The notes under the pieces were generated by a model, which saw only the letters and a program-made list of their open reading frames with translations, did not search any database and was not told the origin of the DNA. Below, piece after piece: positions 22,933-32,729 of a stretch of 64,000 nt of DNA (its first letter is position 1; every line of letters starts with the position of its first letter). Both the position numbers and the translations under genes were made by a program. Source of the DNA: Spirochaetota bacterium (lineage in GTDB: Bacteria > Spirochaetota > UBA4802 > UBA5550); contig JAFGJK010000028.1 in the NCBI GenBank assembly GCA_016929135.1, positions 1 through 64,000 of the forward strand. Direction: 5' to 3'.

Positions 22933-25900
22933 TCATCTCCCGCCGCGGATGAGGCTGTCCAGGATGTCCCCCAGGTCCTCGAGCCTGAAGGGCTTCTGGA
23001 TGTATCCCCTGAATCCGAACCGCTCGTAATCGGAAAAGATCGATTCGCTGGAATAGCCGCTGGAGACGACGGCCTTCACCTCGGGGTCGATGGCGCGGAG
23101 GTGCGCGATCGCCTCGGCCCCCCCCATGCCGCCGGGGACCGTGAGGTCCATCACCACCGCGTCGAAGCGCCGGCCCTCGGCCAGCGCCTTTGAGTACAGC
23201 TCCACCGCCTCCCTGCCGTCGCGGGAGGTGGTGACGCGGTACCCCAGGTGGGTGAGCATCCGCTTCATCACCTCCAGGACCACGTCCTCGTCGTCCATCA
23301 CCAGGACGCTCCCCTGCCCCTGGATGACCCCCGTCCCCTTGCCGGCGGGCGGCTCCGGGCTGGTGCCGGCGGCGGGGAGGAACACACGGAAGACGGTCCC
23401 CGCTCCCGGCTCGGATTCGAAATCGATGAAGCCGTCGTGGTTTCTCACGATGGAGTAGACCACCGCGAGCCCGAGCCCGCTCCCCTTCGGTTTCGTGGTG
23501 AAGTAGGGGTCGAAGATCCTGGCCCGCCGATCCCGCGGAATACCGACGCCGTGGTCGCGCACCTCGATCACCACGTACGTCCCCTGCGCCGTCCTTGACT
23601 GGAAGAGGGGGAACTCCTCGGGCTCGTCGATTGTCCTGTTGCGCGCCGAGATTTCGATCGTTCCGCCGCGGGGCATCGCCTGTACCGCGTTCAGGGTGAG
23701 ATTGTTGATCACCTGCCCGATCTGCCCCTCGTCGGCCTCCACCGGAAGGAGATCCTCATCGATGCTGATCTGCGGCCGCACGTTGGACCCCGCCATGTTG
23801 AAGTGGACCGTCTGCTTCAGCAGCTCCTGCAGGTAGATCACCTTCTTCACCGGGGCGCCGCCCCGCGAGAAGGTGAGGAGCTGTCTCGTGAGGTCCCGGG
23901 CGCGCAGGCAGGAGGCCTCCGCGTCGTTCAGCGGCACCGCCAGCGGGTCGTCGGGGCGCAGGCCGGTCTTCACCATGGATATGTTGCCGATGATTCCCAT
24001 GAGCATGTTGTTGAAATCGTGCGCGATGCCCCCGGCGAGGAGCCCCAGCGATTCCAGCTTTTCCATCTTCATGATCGCCTCCTCTGCGATTATCCGCTCG
24101 GTGACGTCGTAGATCGAGGTGACCACGTGGGGGGCCTGCCCGATGGTGATGATGTCCGCGTTTACGACGGCGTTTCGTATCACGCCGTCCTTTCTCCTGA
24201 ACCTCACCTCAAGGTTCCTGGCCGTACCGCTGTCCCGGAGCATCCTGCTGAACCGTCGGTACTCTTCGGGGTCCTCGTAGATCTGCAATTCCAGTGGATT
24301 CTTGCCGATCACCTCATCCCTGCGGTAGCCGGTCTGCCGCTGGGCGGCCTCGTTCACCTCCACGTAGGCGCCGTCCTCCATCCGGTTCAGTACCATGGGA
24401 ATGGGGCTCCCCTGGAAGGCCAGGGAGAACTTCTGCTCGGACTGGCGCAGCTCGTCGTGCATGCGCTGCAGCTCCGAGATGTCCCGGGAGACGGCGAAGA
24501 TGGCATCGGCGCCGTTCCATCGTCCCGCGGTGATCTTCGTCTCGGCCGGGATCCTGAATCCATCCTTCGTGACGATGGAGAGCCGGAAGGTTGAGGGCAC
24601 CTCGGTGAAGGAGCCGCTGCCGGATTCGCCGCTCTCATCGTCCCTGTAGAGATTCTCGGCTGCCATGCCGCTGAGCTCGCTGCCGGAATAGCCCAGGCGG
24701 CCCTGCACCGCCGGGTTTGACCAGATGATCCTTCGCCCCGGGTCCAGGATAAAGAGGAAGTCCTCCATGGTGTCGAAGAGGTTCTGGAGGTTTTCCCTGC
24801 TGTCGCGCAGCTCCTGCTCGATCCGCTTCTGTTCGGTGATGTCCAGGACCTGCAGGAGGCTGTTCATCCTGCCGCTGGAGTCCCTGAAGACGGCGCTTCG
24901 CATCTCGCCGATCCGCTCCTCGTGCCCCTTCCTCATGAAATAGAATTCGTACCTCGGCGGCACGTCCTCGCCCCGCTGCCTCCTCCGATAGCGATCGGAG
25001 ACCATCTCCAGGCTCTTTTCGGAAAGGAGCGTGGTGAAATTGGTCCCGATCAGCTCGGCGTGTTCGTAGCCGCAGACCCGGCAGAACTCGTCGTTCATGT
25101 AGGTGATCCTGTAGCCGTCGTCGACGATGGCGATACCCATGTGGGATTTCTCGGAAACCGCGCGGTATCGCTCCTCGCTCTCGCGGAGGCGCTCGTAGGA
25201 GTCCATGATCTCCTCGTTGGCCGCCTGCAGCTCCTCGTTGGCCGCCTCCAGCTCCCGGTTCTTTTCGGCGATCTGCTCCTCGGCCTCCTTTCTGGCGGTG
25301 ATGTCGCTCAGGGCGCCGATGAGCCTGTCGGGCCCGCCGCCGTGGCCCTGCACGTAGGTTCCCATGAGGTGGATGTGCCTGGCGCCGCCGCCGGGCCGCA
25401 GCACGCGGTACTCCCCGCTCCACCTGCCCCTTTCCGTGACTGCGGTCCTGACGGCCTTCTGGAGCAGGGGGCGGTCATCGGGATGCACAAGCCAGAGCCA
25501 TGATCTGGCGGTACCGGCGATCGTGTCGGGACCGTAGCCCAGCAGCCGGTCGACGTCGCCGTACCAGCGGAGCGCCAGGTCGGGCAGGTCCACCTCGAAG
25601 ATGTTGTCGCTCACCAGGGACGAGGCGGTCCTGAATCGCTCCTCGCTCTCCCTGAGCCTGCTCTCCATGTGGTACCGGTACAGTGCCGAATCGATGTTCG
25701 AAAAGAGATCGCGCTCGTTGATGGGCTTGTTGAGGTAGCCGGACGGCGCGATATCGCGGGCCCGTTCCACGGTTGCCGGGTCGGCGTGGGCGGTCATGAA
25801 GATGATGGGAATGTCAGACTCGACGCGGATCCGCCTCGCGGTGTCGATGCCGTCGGACCCGTCCTGGAGAACGATGTCCATGAGCACAATGTCCGGGCGC

Positions 25901-26037
25901 GACGAAGCGAAAAGTTTCATCGCCTCATCGTCCGAGGAGGCGATGCCGGTCACCCTATAGCCGTGGTTCCTGAGGGAATTGCTCACGTCCATGGCTATGA
26001 TCGGCTCGTCCTCGACGATCAGGATTCGTTCTTTCAT
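22933..26037 (-). CDS. Hybrid histidine kinase, REC-PAS(4)-HisKA-HATPase-REC
   Basis: The 1,034-residue cytoplasmic protein begins with a receiver domain (MKERILIVEDEP; phospho-acceptor Asp54 in VLMDIV). Four PAS-type domains follow (about 135-255, 295-415, 420-535, 545-660), with a coiled coil near 255-295. The H-box is LGLLAGGIAHDFNNMLMGII, with His present. The ATPase domain includes VIEVRDHGVGIP and GSGLGLAVVYSI. A second receiver ends the protein (VVMDLTVPGGMGG). It is therefore a phosphorelay protein with inputs at both ends. Start at 26037 is preferred because upstream codons look non-coding. It is the first of three consecutive minus-strand PAS proteins. Confidence 0.92.
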   Translation of the reverse strand: MKERILIVEDEPIIAMDVSNSLRNHGYRVTGIASSDDEAMKLFASSRPDIVLMDIVLQDGSDGIDTARRIRVESDIPIIFMTAHADPATVERARDIAPSGYLNKPINERDLFSNIDSALYRYHMESRLRESEERFRTASSLVSDNIFEVDLPDLALRWYGDVDRLLGYGPDTIAGTARSWLWLVHPDDRPLLQKAVRTAVTERGRWSGEYRVLRPGGGARHIHLMGTYVQGHGGGPDRLIGALSDITARKEAEEQIAEKNRELEAANEELQAANEEIMDSYERLRESEERYRAVSEKSHMGIAIVDDGYRITYMNDEFCRVCGYEHAELIGTNFTTLLSEKSLEMVSDRYRRRQRGEDVPPRYEFYFMRKGHEERIGEMRSAVFRDSSGRMNSLLQVLDITEQKRIEQELRDSRENLQNLFDTMEDFLFILDPGRRIIWSNPAVQGRLGYSGSELSGMAAENLYRDDESGESGSGSFTEVPSTFRLSIVTKDGFRIPAETKITAGRWNGADAIFAVSRDISELQRMHDELRQSEQKFSLAFQGSPIPMVLNRMEDGAYVEVNEAAQRQTGYRRDEVIGKNPLELQIYEDPEEYRRFSRMLRDSGTARNLEVRFRRKDGVIRNAVVNADIITIGQAPHVVTSIYDVTERIIAEEAIMKMEKLESLGLLAGGIAHDFNNMLMGIIGNISMVKTGLRPDDPLAVPLNDAEASCLRARDLTRQLLTFSRGGAPVKKVIYLQELLKQTVHFNMAGSNVRPQISIDEDLLPVEADEGQIGQVINNLTLNAVQAMPRGGTIEISARNRTIDEPEEFPLFQSRTAQGTYVVIEVRDHGVGIPRDRRARIFDPYFTTKPKGSGLGLAVVYSIVRNHDGFIDFESEPGAGTVFRVFLPAAGTSPEPPAGKGTGVIQGQGSVLVMDDEDVVLEVMKRMLTHLGYRVTTSRDGREAVELYSKALAEGRRFDAVVMDLTVPGGMGGAEAIAHLRAIDPEVKAVVSSGYSSESIFSDYERFGFRGYIQKPFRLEDLGDILDSLIRGGR

Positions 26038-26107
26038 GGCATGTCCGATCCTTGACAATACTGCTACGGAATTCCTTTCTTTACAAGGGTTTTTAGGAGG
26101 GGCGGCG

Positions 26108-29100
26108 TCATTTTTGTGGAATTTCAGGATGCCGCTGCAGGACCGTAATGAGGACCGCGGAGAGCTCCTGAAGGGTGAAGGGCTTCGCAAGTACGCCGTT
26201 GAACCCGAAGTCCCCATAGTGGGACATCACCGGGTCGTTGGAGTATCCGCTGGACACGATCGCCGCGACGTCGGGATCGATCCCGCGGAGTCTCTTGATC
26301 GCCTCGATCCCTCCCATTCCGCCCGGTACGGTAAGGTCCATGATGACCGCGGCGAAGGATTCCCCCCGCTCCATGGCATCCCTGTAGATCTCCAGCGCCT
26401 CCTCCCCCCTGGATGAGGCGGTCACCTGGAATCCCAGGTGCCGCAGCATCGATTCCATGGTCTTGATCACCTGCTTCTCGTCGTCCATGATGAGCACCCT
26501 GCCGCCCCTGATGACGCCGGGTGATGCCGGCGCCTCTGTCTCAGGGATCGCCCCCGCCGATGCCTTCAGGTAGATCGTGAAGACGCTCCCCCGGCCCGGT
26601 TCGGACGTGACCTCGATGTGACCGCCGTGCCGCTTCACGATAAAGAAGGTGCTGGTGAGGCCCAGGCCGTACCCCCCCTCCTTGGTGGAGAAGTACGGAT
26701 CGAAGACCTTTTCAAGGTGCTCCGGCGGGATTCCCGGCCCGGAATCGGCAATCGTGATTTTAACATACTCGCCGGTCTCAAGGGGTATGTTCGCCGGCAG
26801 CCCCGCGACCCTCTCGACGTCGATGCGTATGGCACCCCCGTCCTGCATCTCCTGCATGGCGTTGATGATCACGTTGTTCAGCGCCTGGCTTATCTGGTTC
26901 ACGTCGATGTCCAGGGGGGGAATGTCCGTGCCGGCCTCGATCTGGCAGGTGACCTTCGATCCCGACAGGACGAAGCCGGCCGATTCCTCGATCAGGTCGA
27001 TGATCGAGGCCGCCTGTTTTATCGGTGCGCCCCCCCGTGAAAAGGTGAGCAGCTGATGGGTGAGGTTCGTCGCCCGCCGACCGGCCCTCTGAATGCCGGC
27101 AAGGAGTTCCGCCAGCTCCCTGTTGTCGCCGGCCATATCGAGACCCATGGAGACGTTGCCTATGATCGCGGTGAGGAGATTGTTGAAGTCGTGGGCGATC
27201 CCCCCCGCAAGGATCCCCAGCGATTCGATTTTGCTCACCTTCAGGACCTCCTGCTCGAGCTTCAGCCGTTCGGTGATATCCCTGATGACCAGTACGGCCC
27301 CCTCCTCGATGCTGCCCGCCTTGAGAAAGGAACACTGCATCTCCACGCTGCGCTCGAAACCGTCTGAACCGCGGAGCGTCAGCACCCTCGACGGGCGCGT
27401 CGATCGTTCACGCATCTCCGCGAGGGGATCGACGGTCTGCCCCTGACGGTCGGTAACGCTCACCGCCTCGGTGAAATGCATCCCCCCCGCTTCGGCAATG
27501 GTGCGCCCGATCATCCGCTCCGCCACGGCGTTGAGCAGCGTGATACGGCCCTCGCCGTCGATGGCGACAACAGCATCGGCGATGGATCGGAGCGTGGTAT
27601 CGAGCCGCTCCTTCTCGCCGTTGATGCGCATGCTCGCCTTCGTGAGCTCCTCCTGCGTGGATATGAGCTCCTCGTTCAGCGCCTCCATCTCGGAGTACTG
27701 CGACTGGATCTCCTCGATCTGTTGGAGTATTTTCTTCTCCGCCTTCTTCTGCTCGGTGATATTGGTGATGACCGAGAGGGAGCCGCTTTTCCCCTCCACC
27801 TCAATGACCGCGGCCGATATGATTACGTCGATGATGTCGCCGCGCTTGCTGACGCACTGCGCCTCGTATTTCTGAGGCACCGCCGCGCCTGCCATACGTT
27901 CCGTGTAGATCCGCTCCACGGTCTCCCGGCCGGGCTGTGGCTCCGCGAAGAGGGAGCTGAAAAGATCGAGAGAATAGAATTCCTTCTCGGTGTATCCGGT
28001 CATGTTCATGAGGGCCCTGTTGGCGTAGCGCGCCCTTCTCCCGACGATCAGCAGGATCCCCTCGTGAGCGTTCTCCACCAGGGTGCGGTACCGTTCCTCA
28101 GACTCCTTCAGGGCCCGCTGGACCCGGTCCCGCTCGCGGCGCATGAAATTGATCTTGTCTGCCACGCCGAAGGAGAAGAGGAGCACCAGAAGGGTCGATC
28201 CGATCATGTAGCTCCACTCGGTGAAGAAGGTGCGGGGGATGAGCGCGAAACCCCGAAGGGAGAAGAGGACACCCCCCACGATGAAGAGGCTCCATGCGGC
28301 CATGTAGATTATCGCCTCGCGCTGACGCCGGTGGAGCGAATAGAGACCGTAGAGGATAAGGAGTGATCCGGTTATCGGCACCATGAGGGCGGAGATCCTG
28401 GCGCTGTCACGGTACTGCATCAGGAAGACCGAGGCGGCTCCCGCACCCTGAATGATCGAGAGGGCGAGGAAGACCCGGTTCCAGCGGGGGCTCTCCTGGG
28501 GGATGTTGAGAAATGATCTGGAAAAGTCTATGGCGATGAGGATCGTGATGAAAAGGATGCAGGGCTGGCTCAGGTTCCCCCATACCGGCGTGTGCGGCCA
28601 CAGGTACTGGAAGGCGAGGCCGTTGTTCACCATGGACATCATTCCGATGCTGATAATGAACATCGTGAGGTTGAGATAGTTCCTTTCCCTCGTGGAGATG
28701 TAGATGAAGGTATTGTAGAACGACAATGCGAGCAGTATCCCGTAATGGATCCAGAGGAGCAGGGATTCCGTTTCCATGCTGTCGTTGAACCGGCCGGGCG
28801 ACATAATAACAGCCGGCACCGAGATTGCACCGCGCGACTGCACCCTGAGAAAGTAGGTCGACTCGCCGGGGGGCTGGCTGACCGGGAAGACGAAGCTCCG
28901 GTATCGCAACGGCCTGGCGTCAAAGTCGAGGGTGTCGCCCGCCGCGATGTGCGTAACGCCCCCGGGAGAGGGGGCGAAGAGAACGATGCTGTCGAGCAGC
29001 GGATAATCGATTTTCAGGTACCACACTGCCGGCCTCTCGCCCCTGTTGAGGGTCCTGAACCTGAACCAGTACACCTCCCTGGAGTATCCGAAATTCGGGT

Positions 29101-29335
29101 CGCCCCCGCTGACCCTCCTGAAGCATCCGTTCATTCCGGGGGAGTTGATATCCCCGTAGCCCAACAGCCCGCTGGCATCGGTGCAGTAATCCATCTGCCC
29201 GCTCAGACTCTCCGCGCCGAGCGATTCATTGACAACCAGCGGAGCCTCCGCTGAAAGGGGCCCCCCATTGGCAAACAGAACAATAATGAGCAGTACGACG
29301 ACGGTGGGGAGCTTTCTTGGAAGATATATCCGCAT
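26108..29335 (-). CDS. 7TM-DISM hybrid histidine kinase with C-terminal receiver
   Basis: The 1,075-residue protein has a signal-like N-terminal helix, a periplasmic domain (about 30-190) of the 7TMR-DISMED2 type (REVYWFRFRTLNRGERP), seven membrane helices (about 195-400), two PAS domains (about 410-530 and 560-690), then HisKA (ESLGILAGGIAHDFNNLLTA), HATPase (IADSGPGIP, GYGLGLTSTF) and a receiver (MDLTVPGGMGG). DISM receptors are thought to bind carbohydrates or other ligands. ATG at 29335 is preferred over a TTG at 29341; a Shine-Dalgarno is weak. The C-terminal kinase and receiver resemble those of the neighbouring kinase, indicating related modules. Confidence 0.93.
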   Translation of the reverse strand: MRIYLPRKLPTVVVLLIIVLFANGGPLSAEAPLVVNESLGAESLSGQMDYCTDASGLLGYGDINSPGMNGCFRRVSGGDPNFGYSREVYWFRFRTLNRGERPAVWYLKIDYPLLDSIVLFAPSPGGVTHIAAGDTLDFDARPLRYRSFVFPVSQPPGESTYFLRVQSRGAISVPAVIMSPGRFNDSMETESLLLWIHYGILLALSFYNTFIYISTRERNYLNLTMFIISIGMMSMVNNGLAFQYLWPHTPVWGNLSQPCILFITILIAIDFSRSFLNIPQESPRWNRVFLALSIIQGAGAASVFLMQYRDSARISALMVPITGSLLILYGLYSLHRRQREAIIYMAAWSLFIVGGVLFSLRGFALIPRTFFTEWSYMIGSTLLVLLFSFGVADKINFMRRERDRVQRALKESEERYRTLVENAHEGILLIVGRRARYANRALMNMTGYTEKEFYSLDLFSSLFAEPQPGRETVERIYTERMAGAAVPQKYEAQCVSKRGDIIDVIISAAVIEVEGKSGSLSVITNITEQKKAEKKILQQIEEIQSQYSEMEALNEELISTQEELTKASMRINGEKERLDTTLRSIADAVVAIDGEGRITLLNAVAERMIGRTIAEAGGMHFTEAVSVTDRQGQTVDPLAEMRERSTRPSRVLTLRGSDGFERSVEMQCSFLKAGSIEEGAVLVIRDITERLKLEQEVLKVSKIESLGILAGGIAHDFNNLLTAIIGNVSMGLDMAGDNRELAELLAGIQRAGRRATNLTHQLLTFSRGGAPIKQAASIIDLIEESAGFVLSGSKVTCQIEAGTDIPPLDIDVNQISQALNNVIINAMQEMQDGGAIRIDVERVAGLPANIPLETGEYVKITIADSGPGIPPEHLEKVFDPYFSTKEGGYGLGLTSTFFIVKRHGGHIEVTSEPGRGSVFTIYLKASAGAIPETEAPASPGVIRGGRVLIMDDEKQVIKTMESMLRHLGFQVTASSRGEEALEIYRDAMERGESFAAVIMDLTVPGGMGGIEAIKRLRGIDPDVAAIVSSGYSNDPVMSHYGDFGFNGVLAKPFTLQELSAVLITVLQRHPEIPQK

Positions 29336-29429
29336 AGGCAATACTGTAGAGGTTTTTTGAAAAAAAGCAAGCGATAATTTGGATGAATTGCCGGTGCATG
29401 ACTATGGGGCCGTTGTCAGACCGATGTTT

Positions 29430-31475
29430 TCAGGACTCGACGCGGTTCCGGCCGCCGGCCTTTGCCCTGTAGAGGGCGGAATCCGCCAGAAAGACGAGAT
29501 CATAGCGGTTCTTCTCTTTCGACGGATACACGGTGGCGATACCGGCGCTTATGGTGACGACACCGGATACGGGAGATGCGGCGTGAGGGATGGCCATCGC
29601 GATCACCGCGGCGCGGATTCTCTCCGCAACGACCATGGCCCCCTCCGGCGGAACCTTGGGGAGCAGAACCACAAACTCCTCCCCGCCGTACCGGGCGGGG
29701 AAATCCCCCCCCCGGTGGCACGAGCTCTTGATCGCTTCCGCCACGGTTGCCAGGCACCGGTCCCCCTCCTGGTGCCCCAGGGTGTCGTTGTAGCGCTTGA
29801 AGTAGTCGATGTCGATGAAGATGAGCGAGAGGGGGTCCCCCTGCCGGATGGCGCGGCTCCATTCGGCGGCCAGCATGTCCTCGAAGTTCCTCCGGTTGCC
29901 CAGTCCGGTCAGGGAGTCCATGAGTGAGAGCTCCCGGAGCATGTCTTCGTTCCTCTTGCGCTCCGTGATGTCCAGCATCACGCCGATGATTCCGGCGGGG
30001 ATGTCCCCCTCGGTGGTAAAGATACCCCTGAAGAACTGTATGTACCGCTCCGTTCCGCCGGAATCCCTCAATGTGGTCTCGAACACCTGGCGCGGCGGAT
30101 GCTCCTTCAGCTCCCGGTCCATCCGACGGTGAAGCTCGGCGGTCGCCGCATCGGTTATGTCGGCCACCCTCCTCCCCAGTATCTTGATCTTTGGCCTCCC
30201 GGTAAAACGCTCGAAGGAGCTGTTGCATCCGATGAGCATCCCGTCGATGTCGGTGTAGTAGATGGGGTTCGGGATCGTGTCGATGAGGCTGTGCACGAAC
30301 ATGATCCCCTCCCTCGCGGCCAGCTCGGACTTTTTTATCAGGCTGATGTCGTCGATCATCATCAGCAGCCGCAGCTCGTCCTTCATGCTGAAGGGGATGA
30401 GATAACAGCCCAGCCAGGCGCTTTTCCCGAAGGTGGTGTTCATCTCGATGACCTGCCGCTTCGGCTCGCCGGACTGCAGGGCCTCCATTGCCCCGTCATA
30501 GAGCCCCGATTCCTTCCATGAGGGTATTTCATGGAAGTTCTGCCGCAGTACCGCCCTCATGTCCGGGGCGCCGATAATACTCACGTAACTGCCGTTGGCG
30601 TTGATGCACTCCCCGTTGGTGCGATAGGTGGCGATGCCCAGCGGGGAGTTCGATATGATCGCTTGTATGAACTCCAGGGTGTCGTGCATTCGCTGCTCCA
30701 TGGCCTTCCGCTCGGTGATGGAGGTGGAGGTGCCCAGGAGGCGGTAGATGGCGCCGTCGTCGTCCCGCACCGGCATGAGGCGCGTGATCCACCAGGTCTC
30801 CACGCCCCGGAAGGGGAGCATCTCCTCGTACTCCATGAGGGTCCCGGCCGTCAGGCACGCGTCGTACCGGGACCGTATATCCCCGGCGATCTCGGGCGTC
30901 AGGAATTCCTCGAGCCTTTTCCCCGCCACCTCGGCATTGCAGAGGCCGGTGAGCCGCTCGTGCGTGGCGTTGATGCCGGTGAGCCTGTATCCACCGCCCG
31001 GCTCCACGTCCACCACAAAGACGGCGGTGTCCATGCTGTCGTAGATATTGTGGTAGAAGGCCTCGCTCTCCTTGAGCCGGCGGCCGATCTCGCTCTTTTC
31101 GGTCACGTCCCGAACGATGCCCACGGCGTGCCATCGCCCGCCGATCATGAGGGAGTTCAGGGAGAGGTCCACCGTGATCTCCTCACCCGATTTTCTGAGA
31201 CCCTTCAGCTCCAGCGTCTTTCCCAGGGCGGGGCCGCGGCCGGTCTTCTTGAATCCGACGATCTCCCTGCGGTACGCCTCGAGCTGGTCACTGTTGGCGA
31301 TAAGGGGATGCAGCTCCTTGCCCATAACCTCGTCCCTGCGGTAGCCGAAGATCTCCTCTGCGGCACGGTTCCAGAGCCTGACGAGCCCCTCGCCGTCGAT
31401 CATGATGACGGCGTCTCTGGTGGTGTCGATAATGCTGGTGAGGGTCTGCTCGTTGTAGGTGTGTTCCGACTCCAT
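29430..31475 (-). CDS. PAS-GGDEF diguanylate cyclase
   Basis: The 681-residue protein has about four PAS domains (starting near residues 10, 130, 265 and 390) and a C-terminal GGDEF domain beginning LSLMDSLTGLGNRRNFEDML. The active site is YGGEEFVVLLP, and an RGGD five residues before GGEEF matches the product-binding inhibitory I-site (RxxD). It should make cyclic di-GMP in response to cytosolic cues, with product feedback. No membrane segment is seen. The start at 31475 is placed by GAGGTG four to nine bases upstream. It is in line with the two PAS kinases but separated from them by about 95 bases. Confidence 0.93.
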   Translation of the reverse strand: MESEHTYNEQTLTSIIDTTRDAVIMIDGEGLVRLWNRAAEEIFGYRRDEVMGKELHPLIANSDQLEAYRREIVGFKKTGRGPALGKTLELKGLRKSGEEITVDLSLNSLMIGGRWHAVGIVRDVTEKSEIGRRLKESEAFYHNIYDSMDTAVFVVDVEPGGGYRLTGINATHERLTGLCNAEVAGKRLEEFLTPEIAGDIRSRYDACLTAGTLMEYEEMLPFRGVETWWITRLMPVRDDDGAIYRLLGTSTSITERKAMEQRMHDTLEFIQAIISNSPLGIATYRTNGECINANGSYVSIIGAPDMRAVLRQNFHEIPSWKESGLYDGAMEALQSGEPKRQVIEMNTTFGKSAWLGCYLIPFSMKDELRLLMMIDDISLIKKSELAAREGIMFVHSLIDTIPNPIYYTDIDGMLIGCNSSFERFTGRPKIKILGRRVADITDAATAELHRRMDRELKEHPPRQVFETTLRDSGGTERYIQFFRGIFTTEGDIPAGIIGVMLDITERKRNEDMLRELSLMDSLTGLGNRRNFEDMLAAEWSRAIRQGDPLSLIFIDIDYFKRYNDTLGHQEGDRCLATVAEAIKSSCHRGGDFPARYGGEEFVVLLPKVPPEGAMVVAERIRAAVIAMAIPHAASPVSGVVTISAGIATVYPSKEKNRYDLVFLADSALYRAKAGGRNRVES

Positions 31476-31851
31476 TGCCACCTCGTGAACGCTGTGATGT
31501 TACGGTGTCTCCTCAGGGAACCGCGGGGCATCCCTGCAATTAATAATACTGCGTTGAGGCCGTTTCATGGATAGGAATCGAAAAAAAAGTGAGATTCTGC
31601 AGATATCAGCACGATTTCCCCGTGATGTCATGGACGGCAGGGGGCTCTGGCACCGGCAGAACCGGCAACCCCCGGGAGGGGCTGACCAGAGGCATCGTGC
31701 AGCAATCATGGGAGTGCGGGGTCGGAGCCGTGGAGACATAATGGTTCATTCCAGCCTCCGGTAAGGGGTCAGAGCAATAGAGACATAACGCTGAAGCATC
31801 CGGTGCAAGATCGCCACCCCCCTTTGCGATGCTTCCCCGGCGGTCCGGGGG
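31476..31851. repeat. Gap with two degenerate copies of a short repeat
   Basis: There is no supported gene here. Two related sequences occur, at about 31717-31742 and 31763-31790, each fitting GGGGTC-G-G--C followed by GAGACATAA. A third copy lies at about 51500-51526. They resemble the repetitive extragenic elements seen in some GC-rich genomes, but copy number elsewhere is unknown. Confidence 0.4.
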
Positions 31852-32676
31852 CTATCGGGAATCATTGATCGACAGGTGGCGTATAAAGAGGAAGACGATG
31901 ACGAAGCTCGCGCAGGCCATCAGTCCGAAGAGGACCGTCATGCCGATTTCGACCGGATAGCCCTTGAGCTTGAGGGTTATGATTATACCCCCCAGGGCGA
32001 CGGCCATGATGATGTTGAAGACCAGCAGCGACGGTACCAGGAGATAGGCCATGGGGCGCCGCTTCAGCAGCAGCACCGCCGCGATGACGCATCCAGGCAG
32101 GAGGATGGCGATGTCCAGCACGTGCACAGGGTTCGTTGCCGTCCCGGATCCTGCGGTGCTCGCCGGGATGGTACCGGATACCATGGCGGGGATTATCTCG
32201 GCGAGCCAGATGATGTAGAACGCGCCGGCAAGGCCCAGCAGGTACCACGCGGGATAGCGGGCCGGGGTTTCACTGTCGAACCAGGAACGAACCACCTCGG
32301 CATCGACATTGGCGACGATTGACAGGAGCGTCATGAGGGACAGGCCCAGGATGCCGCAGTAGACGAGGAAGAGGGCGTTGAACTTCACGGAAAAGCAGTA
32401 GATCGTATAGGAATAGATCGTGTAGAGAAGGAGCCCCGACCAGACGAAGAGGGCGATCTTCGATTCGCCGCGGATGAGCAGCGCAGTCAGGAGGAACAAC
32501 GGCGCCAGCACCAGCATGTTCACGATATCCTGACCGATACACTGCGTCACGAAGTAAGGGACCTCCCCGGCGTAGACCGATTCGAAAAACACCCCCCCCG
32601 CTCCCGCGATCAGGATGAGCAGCACCAGGGGATAGGTCAGGACTGTGAGTTCTTTCACTGTTTGGAACCGGTGCAT
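31852..32676 (-). CDS. Multi-pass membrane protein of unknown function
   Basis: This 274-residue protein has about seven hydrophobic helices (near residues 12-33, 50-68, 72-95, 100-120, 142-160, 188-205 and 210-265, the last region holding two). The stretch FVTQCIGQDIVNMLVLAPL carries a few polar residues within the membrane region that may matter for function. No recognised family motif is visible. It lies 53 bases downstream of the MORN-repeat lipoprotein gene and may be its operon partner. Confidence 0.8.
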   Translation of the reverse strand: MHRFQTVKELTVLTYPLVLLILIAGAGGVFFESVYAGEVPYFVTQCIGQDIVNMLVLAPLFLLTALLIRGESKIALFVWSGLLLYTIYSYTIYCFSVKFNALFLVYCGILGLSLMTLLSIVANVDAEVVRSWFDSETPARYPAWYLLGLAGAFYIIWLAEIIPAMVSGTIPASTAGSGTATNPVHVLDIAILLPGCVIAAVLLLKRRPMAYLLVPSLLVFNIIMAVALGGIIITLKLKGYPVEIGMTVLFGLMACASFVIVFLFIRHLSINDSR

Positions 32677-32729
32677 TCAGCTTCCTCAGGCCTTCATCAT
32701 TCTCCGCCGCCCCCGGGGAGGGGCGGAAG

